A stretch of DNA of 5,248 nt from an uncultured Porphyromonas sp. (GTDB lineage: Bacteria > Bacteroidota > Bacteroidia > Bacteroidales > Porphyromonadaceae). Below are positions 1-5,248 of this stretch, piece after piece. The stretch is taken from the NCBI RefSeq assembly GCF_947254915.1, contig NZ_CAMYEZ010000132.1, positions 1 to 5,248 of the forward strand, given 5' to 3'. The notes beneath the pieces are model-generated. The model was not told the DNA's origin. It saw only the letters and a program-made list of their open reading frames with translations, and ran no database searches. Made by a program: the position numbers and the translations under genes. Every line of letters begins with the position of its first letter. The stretch's first letter is position 1.

Positions 1-149
1 CACAGCTACTCCATCCCCTTTGCCGTCATATAAACTATATCGCTTTTATGAATAAACTTCTCTTTCCCTTACTCCTATTACTATCCAGCGTCATGCTGGA
101 TAGTAATAGGAGTAAGGGAAAGAGAAGTTTCTTCATAAAAGCGATATAG
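1..149 (+). pseudogene. Mirror copy of porZ 3' end plus start of the next gene
   Basis: Read on the plus strand, positions 1-33 encode HSYSIPFAVI followed by TAA, identical to the C-terminus of the minus-strand PorZ-like protein. After a 14-base spacer an ATG at 48 opens a frame reading MNKLLFPLLLLLSSVM. It then runs into the opposite arm and stops at 147-149. The second residue is N here and K in the right arm because of the single arm mismatch; the residues at the apex differ because of the loop. Nothing here looks like an independent gene. It is best treated as a duplicated, inverted fragment, probably artefactual. Confidence 0.6.
35..136 (-). CDS. Start of a secreted-protein gene, cut off by the palindrome
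   Basis: On the minus strand an ATG at 136-134, 14 bases after the porZ-like stop codon, opens a frame reading MKKLLFPLLLLLSSMT. This is a basic N-terminus followed by a run of leucines, typical of a Sec signal peptide. Beyond about position 90 the frame crosses the palindrome centre, reads antisense repeat sequence (charged, SNRSKGKRS-like) and ends at a TAG at 37-35. Only the first 15 or so codons are therefore likely to be genuine. The spacing and direction suggest it is the third gene of the rdgB-porZ operon and encodes an exported or surface protein. Its family cannot be named from a signal peptide alone. Confidence 0.5.
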   Translation of the reverse strand: MKKLLFPLLLLLSSMTLDSNRSKGKRSLFIKAI

Positions 150-150
150 T

Positions 151-2487
151 TTATATGACGGCAAAGGGGATGGAGTAGCTGTGCTTGCCCTCGCTGTCGG
201 ATAGTAATGCGTGGTAAATGCCTGAGGGGTAGCGCTCACCGCTCGGTAGGCGGGTGGTGATGGTGAGCTCGCCGGTCTGCGCTACCTCCTGATAGATCAG
301 ATTGCCCGCACCGTCTAGGATGCGTACGGTGGTACCTGCGGGGAGCTGGGTGAGGGTGATAAGGTCTGGATCCTCGGGGCGTAGCGGGTTGGGGTAGATG
401 TAGACCTCTTTGCTCTGTGCGGACCAGTCGCTCGTCTGACCTATATAGAGAGAGACGAGTCCTGCTGAGGTGGCGATGTAGAGGACTCCTCGCTCCTTGT
501 CGATGGCGAGGGAGAGGACGTCGTTGGTGAGTAGGGGACTATTGTCCTTGGTGTAGTGTGCTAGGAGCTGAGTGCCGTCGGAGGAGAGGAGGTAGAGCCC
601 GTCTGATCCAGTGCCGCACCACTTATTGCCGAGCGCATCGATGGCGATGGCGGTGATGGGCATATTGTCGAGGACGTAGTAAAGGTTGGGCTCCTGTCCT
701 CCTACGGGTCTAGAGGCTAGCGGGGAGCTTTGCGAGATGAAGCTACTGGGATTGGCGACGCAGATGGGACCTTTGTCAGTAGCTATCCAAAGGCTACCCG
801 ATGGATCTAGAGCTAGGTCGTAGTAGTACTTGGCGGCAATCTCCTTGCCAGTACGATCGACAAACTTAGAGACGAGGCGGTACTCATCGTCTGACTGATC
901 TAGCGGTGTACCCTTGTCGTCAAAGATGAAGACGCCGTTATTGCCATCAGCACTGCGGTGGTATATGAGTAGCCACTTGACACCATTGGGTAGAGCCAGC
1001 ATAGGACCGAAAGCGTTGACCAACTCTATGTCTGGGTACGAGATAGCTTTCATCGTGCCATCAGGAGTGCGCACTACGAGGGGGTTGGCTACCAACCCTT
1101 GACCTTGCGCCATCCATAGGTTGCCCTTATGGTCGTAGCATAGCGAGCCGACACGGACGTTGTGTGCTGTGGGTGAGTCATTGTCCCAAGCTCTGACGAA
1201 TGGAGCATTGTCTGGAGTGTATCGATTGAGGATCAAGCGCCCTTGGATCTCATAGAGTCCCTCGCCCCAAGAACCAACGAAGTAGTGGTTAGCGTCATGC
1301 GGGTCAACGGCGATGGAGACGAGGTCGTAGACGGGGATGTAGTTGGTCTGCTCGACGATCTGCCAGTAGGTCCAGTTGTCCCATCGCGGTGGGGTGTAGA
1401 TCTGGATGTGACCTGGTATCCAGAAGGCGTCGTAGTTGCGCCCTCCGCTGACGGAGTAGAGCCTGCCATGCTGAAAGGTGATGTAGAAGTGCTTGTTGAC
1501 CTTCGGGGCATTGGCTTCGAGGGATAGCTTGTCGAGAGAGACTTTGCCCTCGGAGGCGGAGGCGAGGTTGGCTTTGTAGAGAGAGCCCCCCGCTGTGAAC
1601 CATAGCCGATCTGCTGAGCTGTCGCCTGAGAGACTCTGCAGACGGGCGGGTAGGTCGATGCGTATGCGTTCGCCTCTAGATCGCCACACGAGTAGTGAGT
1701 CGGCGCCTGCGACGGCAACGCCATCGGCTAGTGGGAAGAGACGCTGTGCCCAGCCACTCTGCGCCATCATTTGAGGGGTGGCACTGGCTTGGGTTAGCGT
1801 GGTGCGATAGAGGTTCTTCAGGCTGTCTATGTACCAGAGCGAGCCATCGGGTAGGGCGGTGATGGAGGTCATTTCCTTTGCTGGTAGACCGCTGATGAGG
1901 CTCCATGAGGCGGGGTCTTGGAGGTTTTGCGAGAGGGTACTAGAGCGTAGCCCTTCCTTGGTTAGCGCATAGAGCTTTTCGTCTAGAGCAAAGGCGTCTA
2001 GCACCTCTTTGCCTAGAAAGGCTGTGGCAACGATCTGATGATTGTTGAGATCGATCTGCATGAGCCCAAAGTGACCAGCGATGAAGGCGTACTCCTTATA
2101 ATAGAAGATGCGCGTGGCGGTCTTGTCGTTGAGGTTGCTATTGTCGCTGATGCCTACAAGGTTGTAGATGTGGTCACTGTAGATGAGGTCGATACGCCCC
2201 GAAGCGTAGTAGACGGTGGTGACCTTGTGGCTCGGCGAGTAGCGGATCATACGAGCGTCTAGGTCGCTGATAGGGGTCAAGCCATCGAGGAGGTGGATCT
2301 CATTGGGATGCTCTGGAGAGACGGTGCCGATGACGCCCTCGGTGGTGAAGAGTACCTGCTCGGGCAGATCGGCGACAAGCTCTACATCTCCTATGGCTAG
2401 GTGCCACTGCCACAGTGGCTCTTGAGCTGTTAGCGGGAGGGTGCACAGAAAGAGCGGGAGGAGGAGTAGGTGTATGGAGGCTTTCAT
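151..2487 (-). CDS. porZ: PorZ-like type IX secretion system protein (double beta-propeller with C-terminal sorting-type domain)
   Basis: Seen: 778 residues. A Sec signal peptide covers residues 1-21 (leucine-rich core, LPLTA then Q22). Propeller blade motifs of the 'D..G.lW.at..Gl' type (two-component-regulator-propeller style) lie near 205-227, 390-411, 450-466, 559-573, 616-631 and 660-676. The phrases NRYTPDNAPF (421-430) and AHYTKDNSPL (643-652) are typical of these propellers. No transmembrane or kinase domain follows. Residues 692-778 resemble a T9SS C-terminal domain: VYIYPNP at 695-701, then a beta-sandwich pattern with a late SGIYHALL. Known: Porphyromonas gingivalis PorZ is of nearly the same length, with two propellers and a CTD. 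It works on the cell surface with PorU, PorV and PorQ in the attachment complex and delivers anionic LPS to the PorU sortase. Inferred: orthology, from length, domain order and absence of a sensor kinase. Another propeller-type T9SS cargo is the alternative. The ATG overlaps the rdgB stop, suggesting coupled translation. Confidence 0.78.
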   Translation of the reverse strand: MKASIHLLLLPLFLCTLPLTAQEPLWQWHLAIGDVELVADLPEQVLFTTEGVIGTVSPEHPNEIHLLDGLTPISDLDARMIRYSPSHKVTTVYYASGRIDLIYSDHIYNLVGISDNSNLNDKTATRIFYYKEYAFIAGHFGLMQIDLNNHQIVATAFLGKEVLDAFALDEKLYALTKEGLRSSTLSQNLQDPASWSLISGLPAKEMTSITALPDGSLWYIDSLKNLYRTTLTQASATPQMMAQSGWAQRLFPLADGVAVAGADSLLVWRSRGERIRIDLPARLQSLSGDSSADRLWFTAGGSLYKANLASASEGKVSLDKLSLEANAPKVNKHFYITFQHGRLYSVSGGRNYDAFWIPGHIQIYTPPRWDNWTYWQIVEQTNYIPVYDLVSIAVDPHDANHYFVGSWGEGLYEIQGRLILNRYTPDNAPFVRAWDNDSPTAHNVRVGSLCYDHKGNLWMAQGQGLVANPLVVRTPDGTMKAISYPDIELVNAFGPMLALPNGVKWLLIYHRSADGNNGVFIFDDKGTPLDQSDDEYRLVSKFVDRTGKEIAAKYYYDLALDPSGSLWIATDKGPICVANPSSFISQSSPLASRPVGGQEPNLYYVLDNMPITAIAIDALGNKWCGTGSDGLYLLSSDGTQLLAHYTKDNSPLLTNDVLSLAIDKERGVLYIATSAGLVSLYIGQTSDWSAQSKEVYIYPNPLRPEDPDLITLTQLPAGTTVRILDGAGNLIYQEVAQTGELTITTRLPSGERYPSGIYHALLSDSEGKHSYSIPFAVI

Positions 2488-3074
2488 AGGCTGTGCTGGG
2501 TAAGGTATGTGCGGAGCTGGTCAACGGCTCGTGTGCGGTGGCTGATGGCGTTCTTCTCTTGTGGACTCATCATGGCAAAGGTCTTGTCAAAGTCCTCTGG
2601 CACGAAGAGACTGTCGTAGCCAAAGCCTTCGGCGCCCTCCTCGTGGTCTATGATACGTCCCGCTACACGCCCCACGAAGTGGTGCTGCTCGCCCTGACTA
2701 TCGATCAGTACGATGACACACTCGAAGTAAGCGCGCCACGGCTCGGGGTGTGAGGCTAAGGAGTCCAGAAGGTGCTTCCTATTGGCCACGTCGTCACCGT
2801 CACGACCAGCGTATCGAGCTGAGTGCACGCCTGGGTCACCGCCTAGCGCCTCGACAAAGAGCCCCGTATCGTCCGCAATGCAGGGCTTGTGGTAGAGGTC
2901 GTAGAGCGCTTGCGCCTTGATGGTGGCATTGCCTAGGAGCGTGGAGGCGCTTTCGTCGGGAGCTGTGTAGTGTCCTAGCGAAGAGGCTGAGCGCACTTCG
3001 CAAGTATCTCCGAGCATTGACTGGATTTCGAGGAGCTTGTGAGCGTTGTGTGTGGCAAGGTAAAGGACTTTCAT
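2484..3074 (-). CDS. rdgB: XTP/dITP diphosphatase (non-canonical purine NTP pyrophosphatase, RdgB/HAM1 family)
   Basis: A 196-residue cytosolic enzyme of normal family length. The family hydrolyses ITP, dITP and XTP to monophosphate and pyrophosphate, keeping deaminated purines out of DNA and RNA. Visible motifs are the N-terminal ATHNAHKLLE (7-16, with N10, K13 and E16 of the substrate and metal site), ADDTGLFVEALGG (67-79, with D69 at the position of the catalytic aspartate), GVHSARYAG (82-90), GFGYDSLF (150-157) and the base-recognition SHRTRA (178-183). One oddity is S155, where GFGYDP usually carries proline. The ATG at 3074 gives the conserved start MKVLYLATHN and lies just downstream of a good Bacteroidota promoter. 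The stop TGA overlaps the next gene's ATG as ATGA (2484-2487), so the two are probably co-transcribed and translationally coupled. The family assignment is firm. Confidence 0.95.
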   Translation of the reverse strand: MKVLYLATHNAHKLLEIQSMLGDTCEVRSASSLGHYTAPDESASTLLGNATIKAQALYDLYHKPCIADDTGLFVEALGGDPGVHSARYAGRDGDDVANRKHLLDSLASHPEPWRAYFECVIVLIDSQGEQHHFVGRVAGRIIDHEEGAEGFGYDSLFVPEDFDKTFAMMSPQEKNAISHRTRAVDQLRTYLTQHSL

Positions 3075-3075
3075 G

Positions 3076-3083
3076 TAACTTTG
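3076..3083 (+). promoter_or_regulatory. -7 element for the yjbR-like/birA/methyltransferase operon
   Basis: TAACTTTG is an exact TAnnTTTG match on the plus strand. It begins one base upstream of the rdgB start codon and lies within the predicted rdgB leader. A start near 3089 would leave about 33 bases before the ATG at 3122. The -33 element is poor: the best candidate is TGTG at 3051-3054, 21 bases upstream, inside the rdgB coding region. This promoter may therefore be weaker than the opposing one or depend on an activator. Confidence 0.5.
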
Positions 3084-3108
3084 TGGAGGTTCTACATAAG
3101 GTTGGTTA

Positions 3109-3140
3109 CAAAAGTACTGAAATGAATGGGATAAGCCAAA
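3109..3140 (-). promoter_or_regulatory. Bacteroidota-type promoter for rdgB-porZ
   Basis: Read on the minus strand, TTTG (3140-3137) is followed after 20 bases by TACTTTTG (3116-3109). The second element matches TAnnTTTG exactly, and the spacing lies within the known range for the Bacteroidota primary sigma factor. The start site would fall at about 3102-3104, giving a leader of roughly 28 bases before the rdgB ATG. The -33 element lies inside codons 6-7 of the divergent yjbR-like gene. The assignment is by motif only. Confidence 0.65.
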
Positions 3141-3523
3141 TAGATGAGCTCTGTCGTCAGTTGCCCTACTGCGAGGTGGATGCGCCTTTTGGTCCAGAGG
3201 TGGTGACCTACCGTCTATCGAGACGCATCTTTGCGCTGCTGTGGCTGGAGCATGACCCAGGCATAGTGTCGCTCAAGGTGAACCCTGACTTGATAGAGCC
3301 ATTGCTAGACCAGCATAGCGACCTGCAGCCCGCCTTTCACCTGAATAAGAAGCACTGGATACAGCTGGAGCTACCGACTAGTGAGTCTGAGGAGTGGATC
3401 GCTCGGCTCTTACGTCACTCCTATGCGCAGGTGTGGCGCAAGCTCCCGAAGATCCAGCAGCGTCTCCTGCCTCTCGGAATAGACATCTACAACCAAGCAC
3501 AGAATGAGCAAGATCTCCTTTGA
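3122..3523 (+). CDS. MmcQ/YjbR family protein (CyaY-like fold)
   Basis: A 133-residue protein, slightly longer than the usual 115-120 of the family. The family signature is clear: LPYCEVDAPFGPEV (14-27), an R..R.FALL strand (34-40), SLKVNP (50-55), the PAFHLNKKHW block (70-79) and the closing HSYAQVWRKLP (99-109). The family has been called DNA-binding from structural work, but its cellular role is not established and I infer none. There is no signal peptide or membrane segment, so it is cytosolic. The ATG at 3122 was chosen because an upstream in-frame ATG at 3017 would extend through the promoter region and into rdgB, adding residues unlike the family. The last 20 bases overlap the birA start, which suggests coupled translation. 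It heads the plus-strand operon. Confidence 0.85.
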   Translation: MNGISQIDELCRQLPYCEVDAPFGPEVVTYRLSRRIFALLWLEHDPGIVSLKVNPDLIEPLLDQHSDLQPAFHLNKKHWIQLELPTSESEEWIARLLRHSYAQVWRKLPKIQQRLLPLGIDIYNQAQNEQDLL

Positions 3524-4253
3524 GATAACCGAACTAGACCATCCCATAGAGAGCACCTACGACTACCTGGTCAAGCTCCTACAGGAGAGGCCCAGCCTCC
3601 CCTCGGGGACGGTCATACATACGGACTATCAGACGGCGGGACGAGGACAGCTAAACAATAGTTGGTTTAGTAGTCCTCGGCTCAATGCGCTCCCTTCGAT
3701 ATACCTTCGTCTAGATCGACCTTTGCAGCAGATCTGGTCTATCAGCGAGGCGACCGCCCTTGCGGTTTATAAGAGCTACAAGGAGCAGCTTTCTAGCGAG
3801 GATACGATTGAGATCAAGTGGCCGAACGACATCTTCGTCAATGACCACAAGATAGCCGGCATCCTGATCCACAACGCTCTGGTCGAGGGCTCGGTCGCAG
3901 AGACGATTATTGGGATTGGAATGAATATCAACGAGGGAGCTTTCCCGCCTGAGCTCCCGCAAGCGATCTCTTTGCGTCTTGTGACGGGGCAGACTTATGA
4001 TGTGAAAGCTTTCCTCCGCCAGATGCTAAGCCACTTAGGGGAGCAGCTTGCTCGTCAAGACTATGCGGCACTGCACGCAGAGTACAACGATCTCCTTTAC
4101 CAGCGAGGCATTCGGGCTCGCTACCGTGATGTCGCCACGGAGGAGCCGTTTGAAGCAACGATCCAGGAGGTAAGCCCTCAGGGACAGCTCGTCCTAACGA
4201 CCACTACGGGGGAGGAGCGACGCTACGCCTTCAAAGAGATTGTCTACCTTTAA
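3504..4253 (+). CDS. birA: Biotin--[acetyl-CoA-carboxylase] ligase, stand-alone catalytic (group I) form
   Basis: A 249-residue cytosolic enzyme that makes biotinyl-5'-AMP from biotin and ATP, then transfers biotin to a lysine of the biotin carboxyl carrier protein of acetyl-CoA carboxylase and similar enzymes. Visible motifs are EST (16-18), QTAGRGQ (43-49, the adenylate-binding loop), the KWPNDIFVND.KIAGIL block (105-121, with K116 at the position of the key lysine of E. coli BirA) and GIGMNIN (137-143). A small C-terminal SH3-like domain fills about 205-249. No N-terminal helix-turn-helix is present, as the protein opens directly with the catalytic domain, so it should not be a biotin-responsive repressor. 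The start overlaps the upstream gene by 20 bases, and the methyltransferase gene follows after 9 bases. Compared with many relatives, the segment after the loop (LNALPSIYLRL, 60-70) has proline at 64. Confidence 0.93.
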   Translation: MSKISFEITELDHPIESTYDYLVKLLQERPSLPSGTVIHTDYQTAGRGQLNNSWFSSPRLNALPSIYLRLDRPLQQIWSISEATALAVYKSYKEQLSSEDTIEIKWPNDIFVNDHKIAGILIHNALVEGSVAETIIGIGMNINEGAFPPELPQAISLRLVTGQTYDVKAFLRQMLSHLGEQLARQDYAALHAEYNDLLYQRGIRARYRDVATEEPFEATIQEVSPQGQLVLTTTTGEERRYAFKEIVYL

Positions 4254-4262
4254 TATAAGAGT

Positions 4263-5051
4263 ATGTCTGAGCGCACGAAGATAGAGCACCGCCCTCTCAC
4301 CCATGCTGAGGTGAAGCTGATTAAAAGCTTGCAGCTGGCGAAGTATCGCAAGCAGTCCAACCTATTTATCGCTGAGGGCGAGAAGCTTATCGGCGAGATG
4401 CTTCCAGCTTATCGTTGCCAGCTACTCGTTGGTACAGAGGGGCTAGTCGAGCCTCTGCTAGAGCGATGCCCAGAGAGCATTGCCGAGGCGGTGATCCTGC
4501 CTGATCCGAAGCAGATAGAGCGGGTGAGTGGACTGAAGAGTCCTCGTCCGCTACTGGCTCTTTGCGAGATCCCAACCGTAGAGGCACCTCAAGCGCTACA
4601 ACAACCCACGCTCCTTCTAGACGATGTGCAGGATCCCGGCAATGTCGGGACGCTCCTACGCACTTGCGACTGGATGGGTATCAGACAAGTCCTCTGCACC
4701 GAGGGCTGCGCAGACATCTATTCGCCCAAGGTGTTACAAGCAACTATGGGCGCTTTGGCGCGTGTGCAAGTCTATCGCTACACCGATAGGACGGCTCTGC
4801 TCACGATGCTAACGCAGACGGAGATACCTGTGATAGGAACCTTCATTGATGGCGCACCGCTTCGCACGTTACGACTGGCACCTGAGCAACCTTATATATT
4901 GGTATTGGGCAATGAGGGCAATGGCATCTCGCCCGAGCTCTCTGCTCTAGTTTCTCAGCGGATTACGATCCCGTCGCCCGTCGATAGTCATTGCGAGTCG
5001 CTCAACGTGGCGGTCGCTGGCGCTATCGTTATGGCGCATCTGATCCTTTAG
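4263..5051 (+). CDS. SpoU/TrmH-family RNA 2'-O-ribose methyltransferase
   Basis: A 262-residue S-adenosylmethionine-dependent methyltransferase of the SPOUT (trefoil-knot) class, acting on ribose 2'-OH groups of rRNA or tRNA in the cytosol. The N-terminal 28-45 segment (KYRKQSNLFIAEGEKLI) is the usual RNA-binding SpoU substrate-binding domain. All three SpoU motifs are visible: motif 1 DPGNVGTLLRT (124-134, with N127 and R133), motif 2 LGNEGNGIS (215-223, with E218), and motif 3 around SLNVAVAGAI (246-255, with N248), which form the cofactor knot. The length fits the RlmB/TsnR-like branch, but the exact target nucleotide cannot be told from sequence, so no symbol is given. It follows birA by 9 bases as the last gene of the plus-strand operon and ends 5 bases from a convergent gene. 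Confidence 0.92.
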   Translation: MSERTKIEHRPLTHAEVKLIKSLQLAKYRKQSNLFIAEGEKLIGEMLPAYRCQLLVGTEGLVEPLLERCPESIAEAVILPDPKQIERVSGLKSPRPLLALCEIPTVEAPQALQQPTLLLDDVQDPGNVGTLLRTCDWMGIRQVLCTEGCADIYSPKVLQATMGALARVQVYRYTDRTALLTMLTQTEIPVIGTFIDGAPLRTLRLAPEQPYILVLGNEGNGISPELSALVSQRITIPSPVDSHCESLNVAVAGAIVMAHLIL

Positions 5052-5056
5052 CCTAG

Positions 5057-5248
5057 CTAGCCCTCCGTCTGAGGAAGCAGAGGCTCTACCTGCGCTAGCA
5101 CATCGTCCAGGTCGGCTAGGGTAGGGGCTTGGAGCATCGCTATGCGTAGCGCACGAAAGTTGGGAATGCCCTTAAAGAGTGGTGTGGCGGCTAGGTGGCG
5201 ACGACTATGCAGGATGCCTCTGCGCGCGTCCAGCTTCTCAATAGTCTT
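5057..5248 (-). CDS. 3' end of a probable tRNA-dihydrouridine synthase gene (partial)
   Basis: An open minus-strand frame enters from the right edge and ends at a TAG (5059-5057), giving 63 C-terminal residues. The stretch ILHSRRHLAATPLFKGIPNF, followed by RALRIAML, matches the C-terminal helical RNA-binding region of the Dus family, where an R[RK]H.A ... KG ... N.R pattern is conserved. The FMN-binding TIM barrel that would confirm this lies outside the window. Dus enzymes reduce specific uridines in tRNA to dihydrouridine with NADPH and FMN. The tail ends with an acidic, leucine-rich helix (ADLDDVLAQVEPLL). The gene converges on the RNA methyltransferase gene with only 5 bases between stop codons and no visible terminator hairpin. 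The family is recognised from memory of a short tail, so confidence is moderate. Confidence 0.65.
   Translation of the reverse strand, partial: KTIEKLDARRGILHSRRHLAATPLFKGIPNFRALRIAMLQAPTLADLDDVLAQVEPLLPQTEG

Larger units (their letters stand above)
1..183. repeat. Near-perfect 89-bp inverted repeat (palindrome) at window edge
   Basis: Positions 1-89 are the reverse complement of 95-183, with 88 of 89 positions pairing and a 5-base centre (gtcat, 90-94). Paired positions sum to 184. The single mismatch is t53 against c131. Pairing still holds at position 1, so the repeat may continue beyond the window. The arms are not a transposon end or a terminator: they consist of coding sequence, namely the last ten codons and stop of the porZ-like gene, a 14-base spacer, and the first codons of the next gene. 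The apex contains a short natural stem, CCAGC/GCTGG, where a polymerase could snap back on its own strand. This fits a fold-back chimera at a contig end better than a stable genomic palindrome, but a real inverted duplication cannot be excluded from the sequence alone. Confidence 0.97.

Noticed and set aside
1..183. Palindrome as a transcription terminator, transposon end or invertible-promoter repeat
   Set aside because: The arms are coding sequence of adjacent genes, there is no T-run or transposase, and the arms are separated by only 5 bases, leaving nothing to invert.
1233..1724. Long minus-strand open frame (163 codons) inside the porZ-like gene, with others overlapping on both strands
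   Set aside because: The translation is low-complexity, rich in Ser, Thr, Pro and Arg with no recognisable domain, and it lies fully within a well-supported gene in another frame.
2493..2753. Plus-strand open frame of 86 codons opposite rdgB
   Set aside because: It is antisense to a gene with all family motifs intact and has no recognisable features of its own.
3017..3121. N-terminal extension of the yjbR-like gene from an ATG at 3017
   Set aside because: It would overlap rdgB antisense, cover both predicted promoters, and add 35 residues that do not resemble the family.
4562..4812. Two plus-strand open frames inside the methyltransferase gene
   Set aside because: They are out-of-frame shadows over the conserved SpoU motif region and their translations are Arg-rich with no domain signal.
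5049..5062. Short palindrome around CTAGCTAG as a bidirectional terminator
   Set aside because: The stem is only about 4-5 bp with no loop and no flanking T-run on either strand.

Overview
The window looks like chromosomal DNA from a Bacteroidota bacterium, most likely a Porphyromonas-type organism of moderate GC content. This rests on a PorZ-like protein of the type IX secretion system (T9SS), Bacteroidota-type promoter elements (TTTG ... TAnnTTTG) in the one real intergenic region, and weak or absent Shine-Dalgarno sequences. The genus is an inference; no marker gene is present. Apart from the left edge, the window is densely packed with genes.

Layout. Positions 1-183 form a near-perfect palindrome: two 89-base arms with one mismatch around a 5-base centre. 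The right arm holds the last codons of the porZ-like gene and the first codons of a further secreted-protein gene. The left arm is the mirror image of the same sequence. Because it lies at the window edge and cuts a gene, a fold-back assembly or amplification artefact is the leading explanation. From 151 to 3074 a minus-strand operon runs rdgB (house-cleaning nucleotide pyrophosphatase), then a PorZ-like two-propeller protein with a T9SS-type C-terminal domain, then the start of the signal-peptide protein. From 3122 to 5051 a divergent plus-strand operon runs an MmcQ/YjbR-family gene, a stand-alone biotin-protein ligase (birA) and a SpoU/TrmH-family RNA 2'-O-methyltransferase. At the right edge the 3' end of a minus-strand gene, probably a tRNA-dihydrouridine synthase, converges on the methyltransferase gene with a 5-base gap.

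The two operons start from a 47-base divergent region. Each strand carries an exact TAnnTTTG -7 element, and the two promoters fire into each other, so their predicted 5' ends overlap. Genes within each operon are tightly coupled: a 4-base ATGA overlap for rdgB/porZ, a 20-base overlap for yjbR-like/birA, and 9 bases between birA and the methyltransferase gene. Functionally this is housekeeping (nucleotide sanitation, biotin loading, RNA modification) next to one T9SS surface-attachment component. I see no mobile element, CRISPR array, tRNA or rRNA, and no convincing new system. The palindrome is the one truly anomalous structure.
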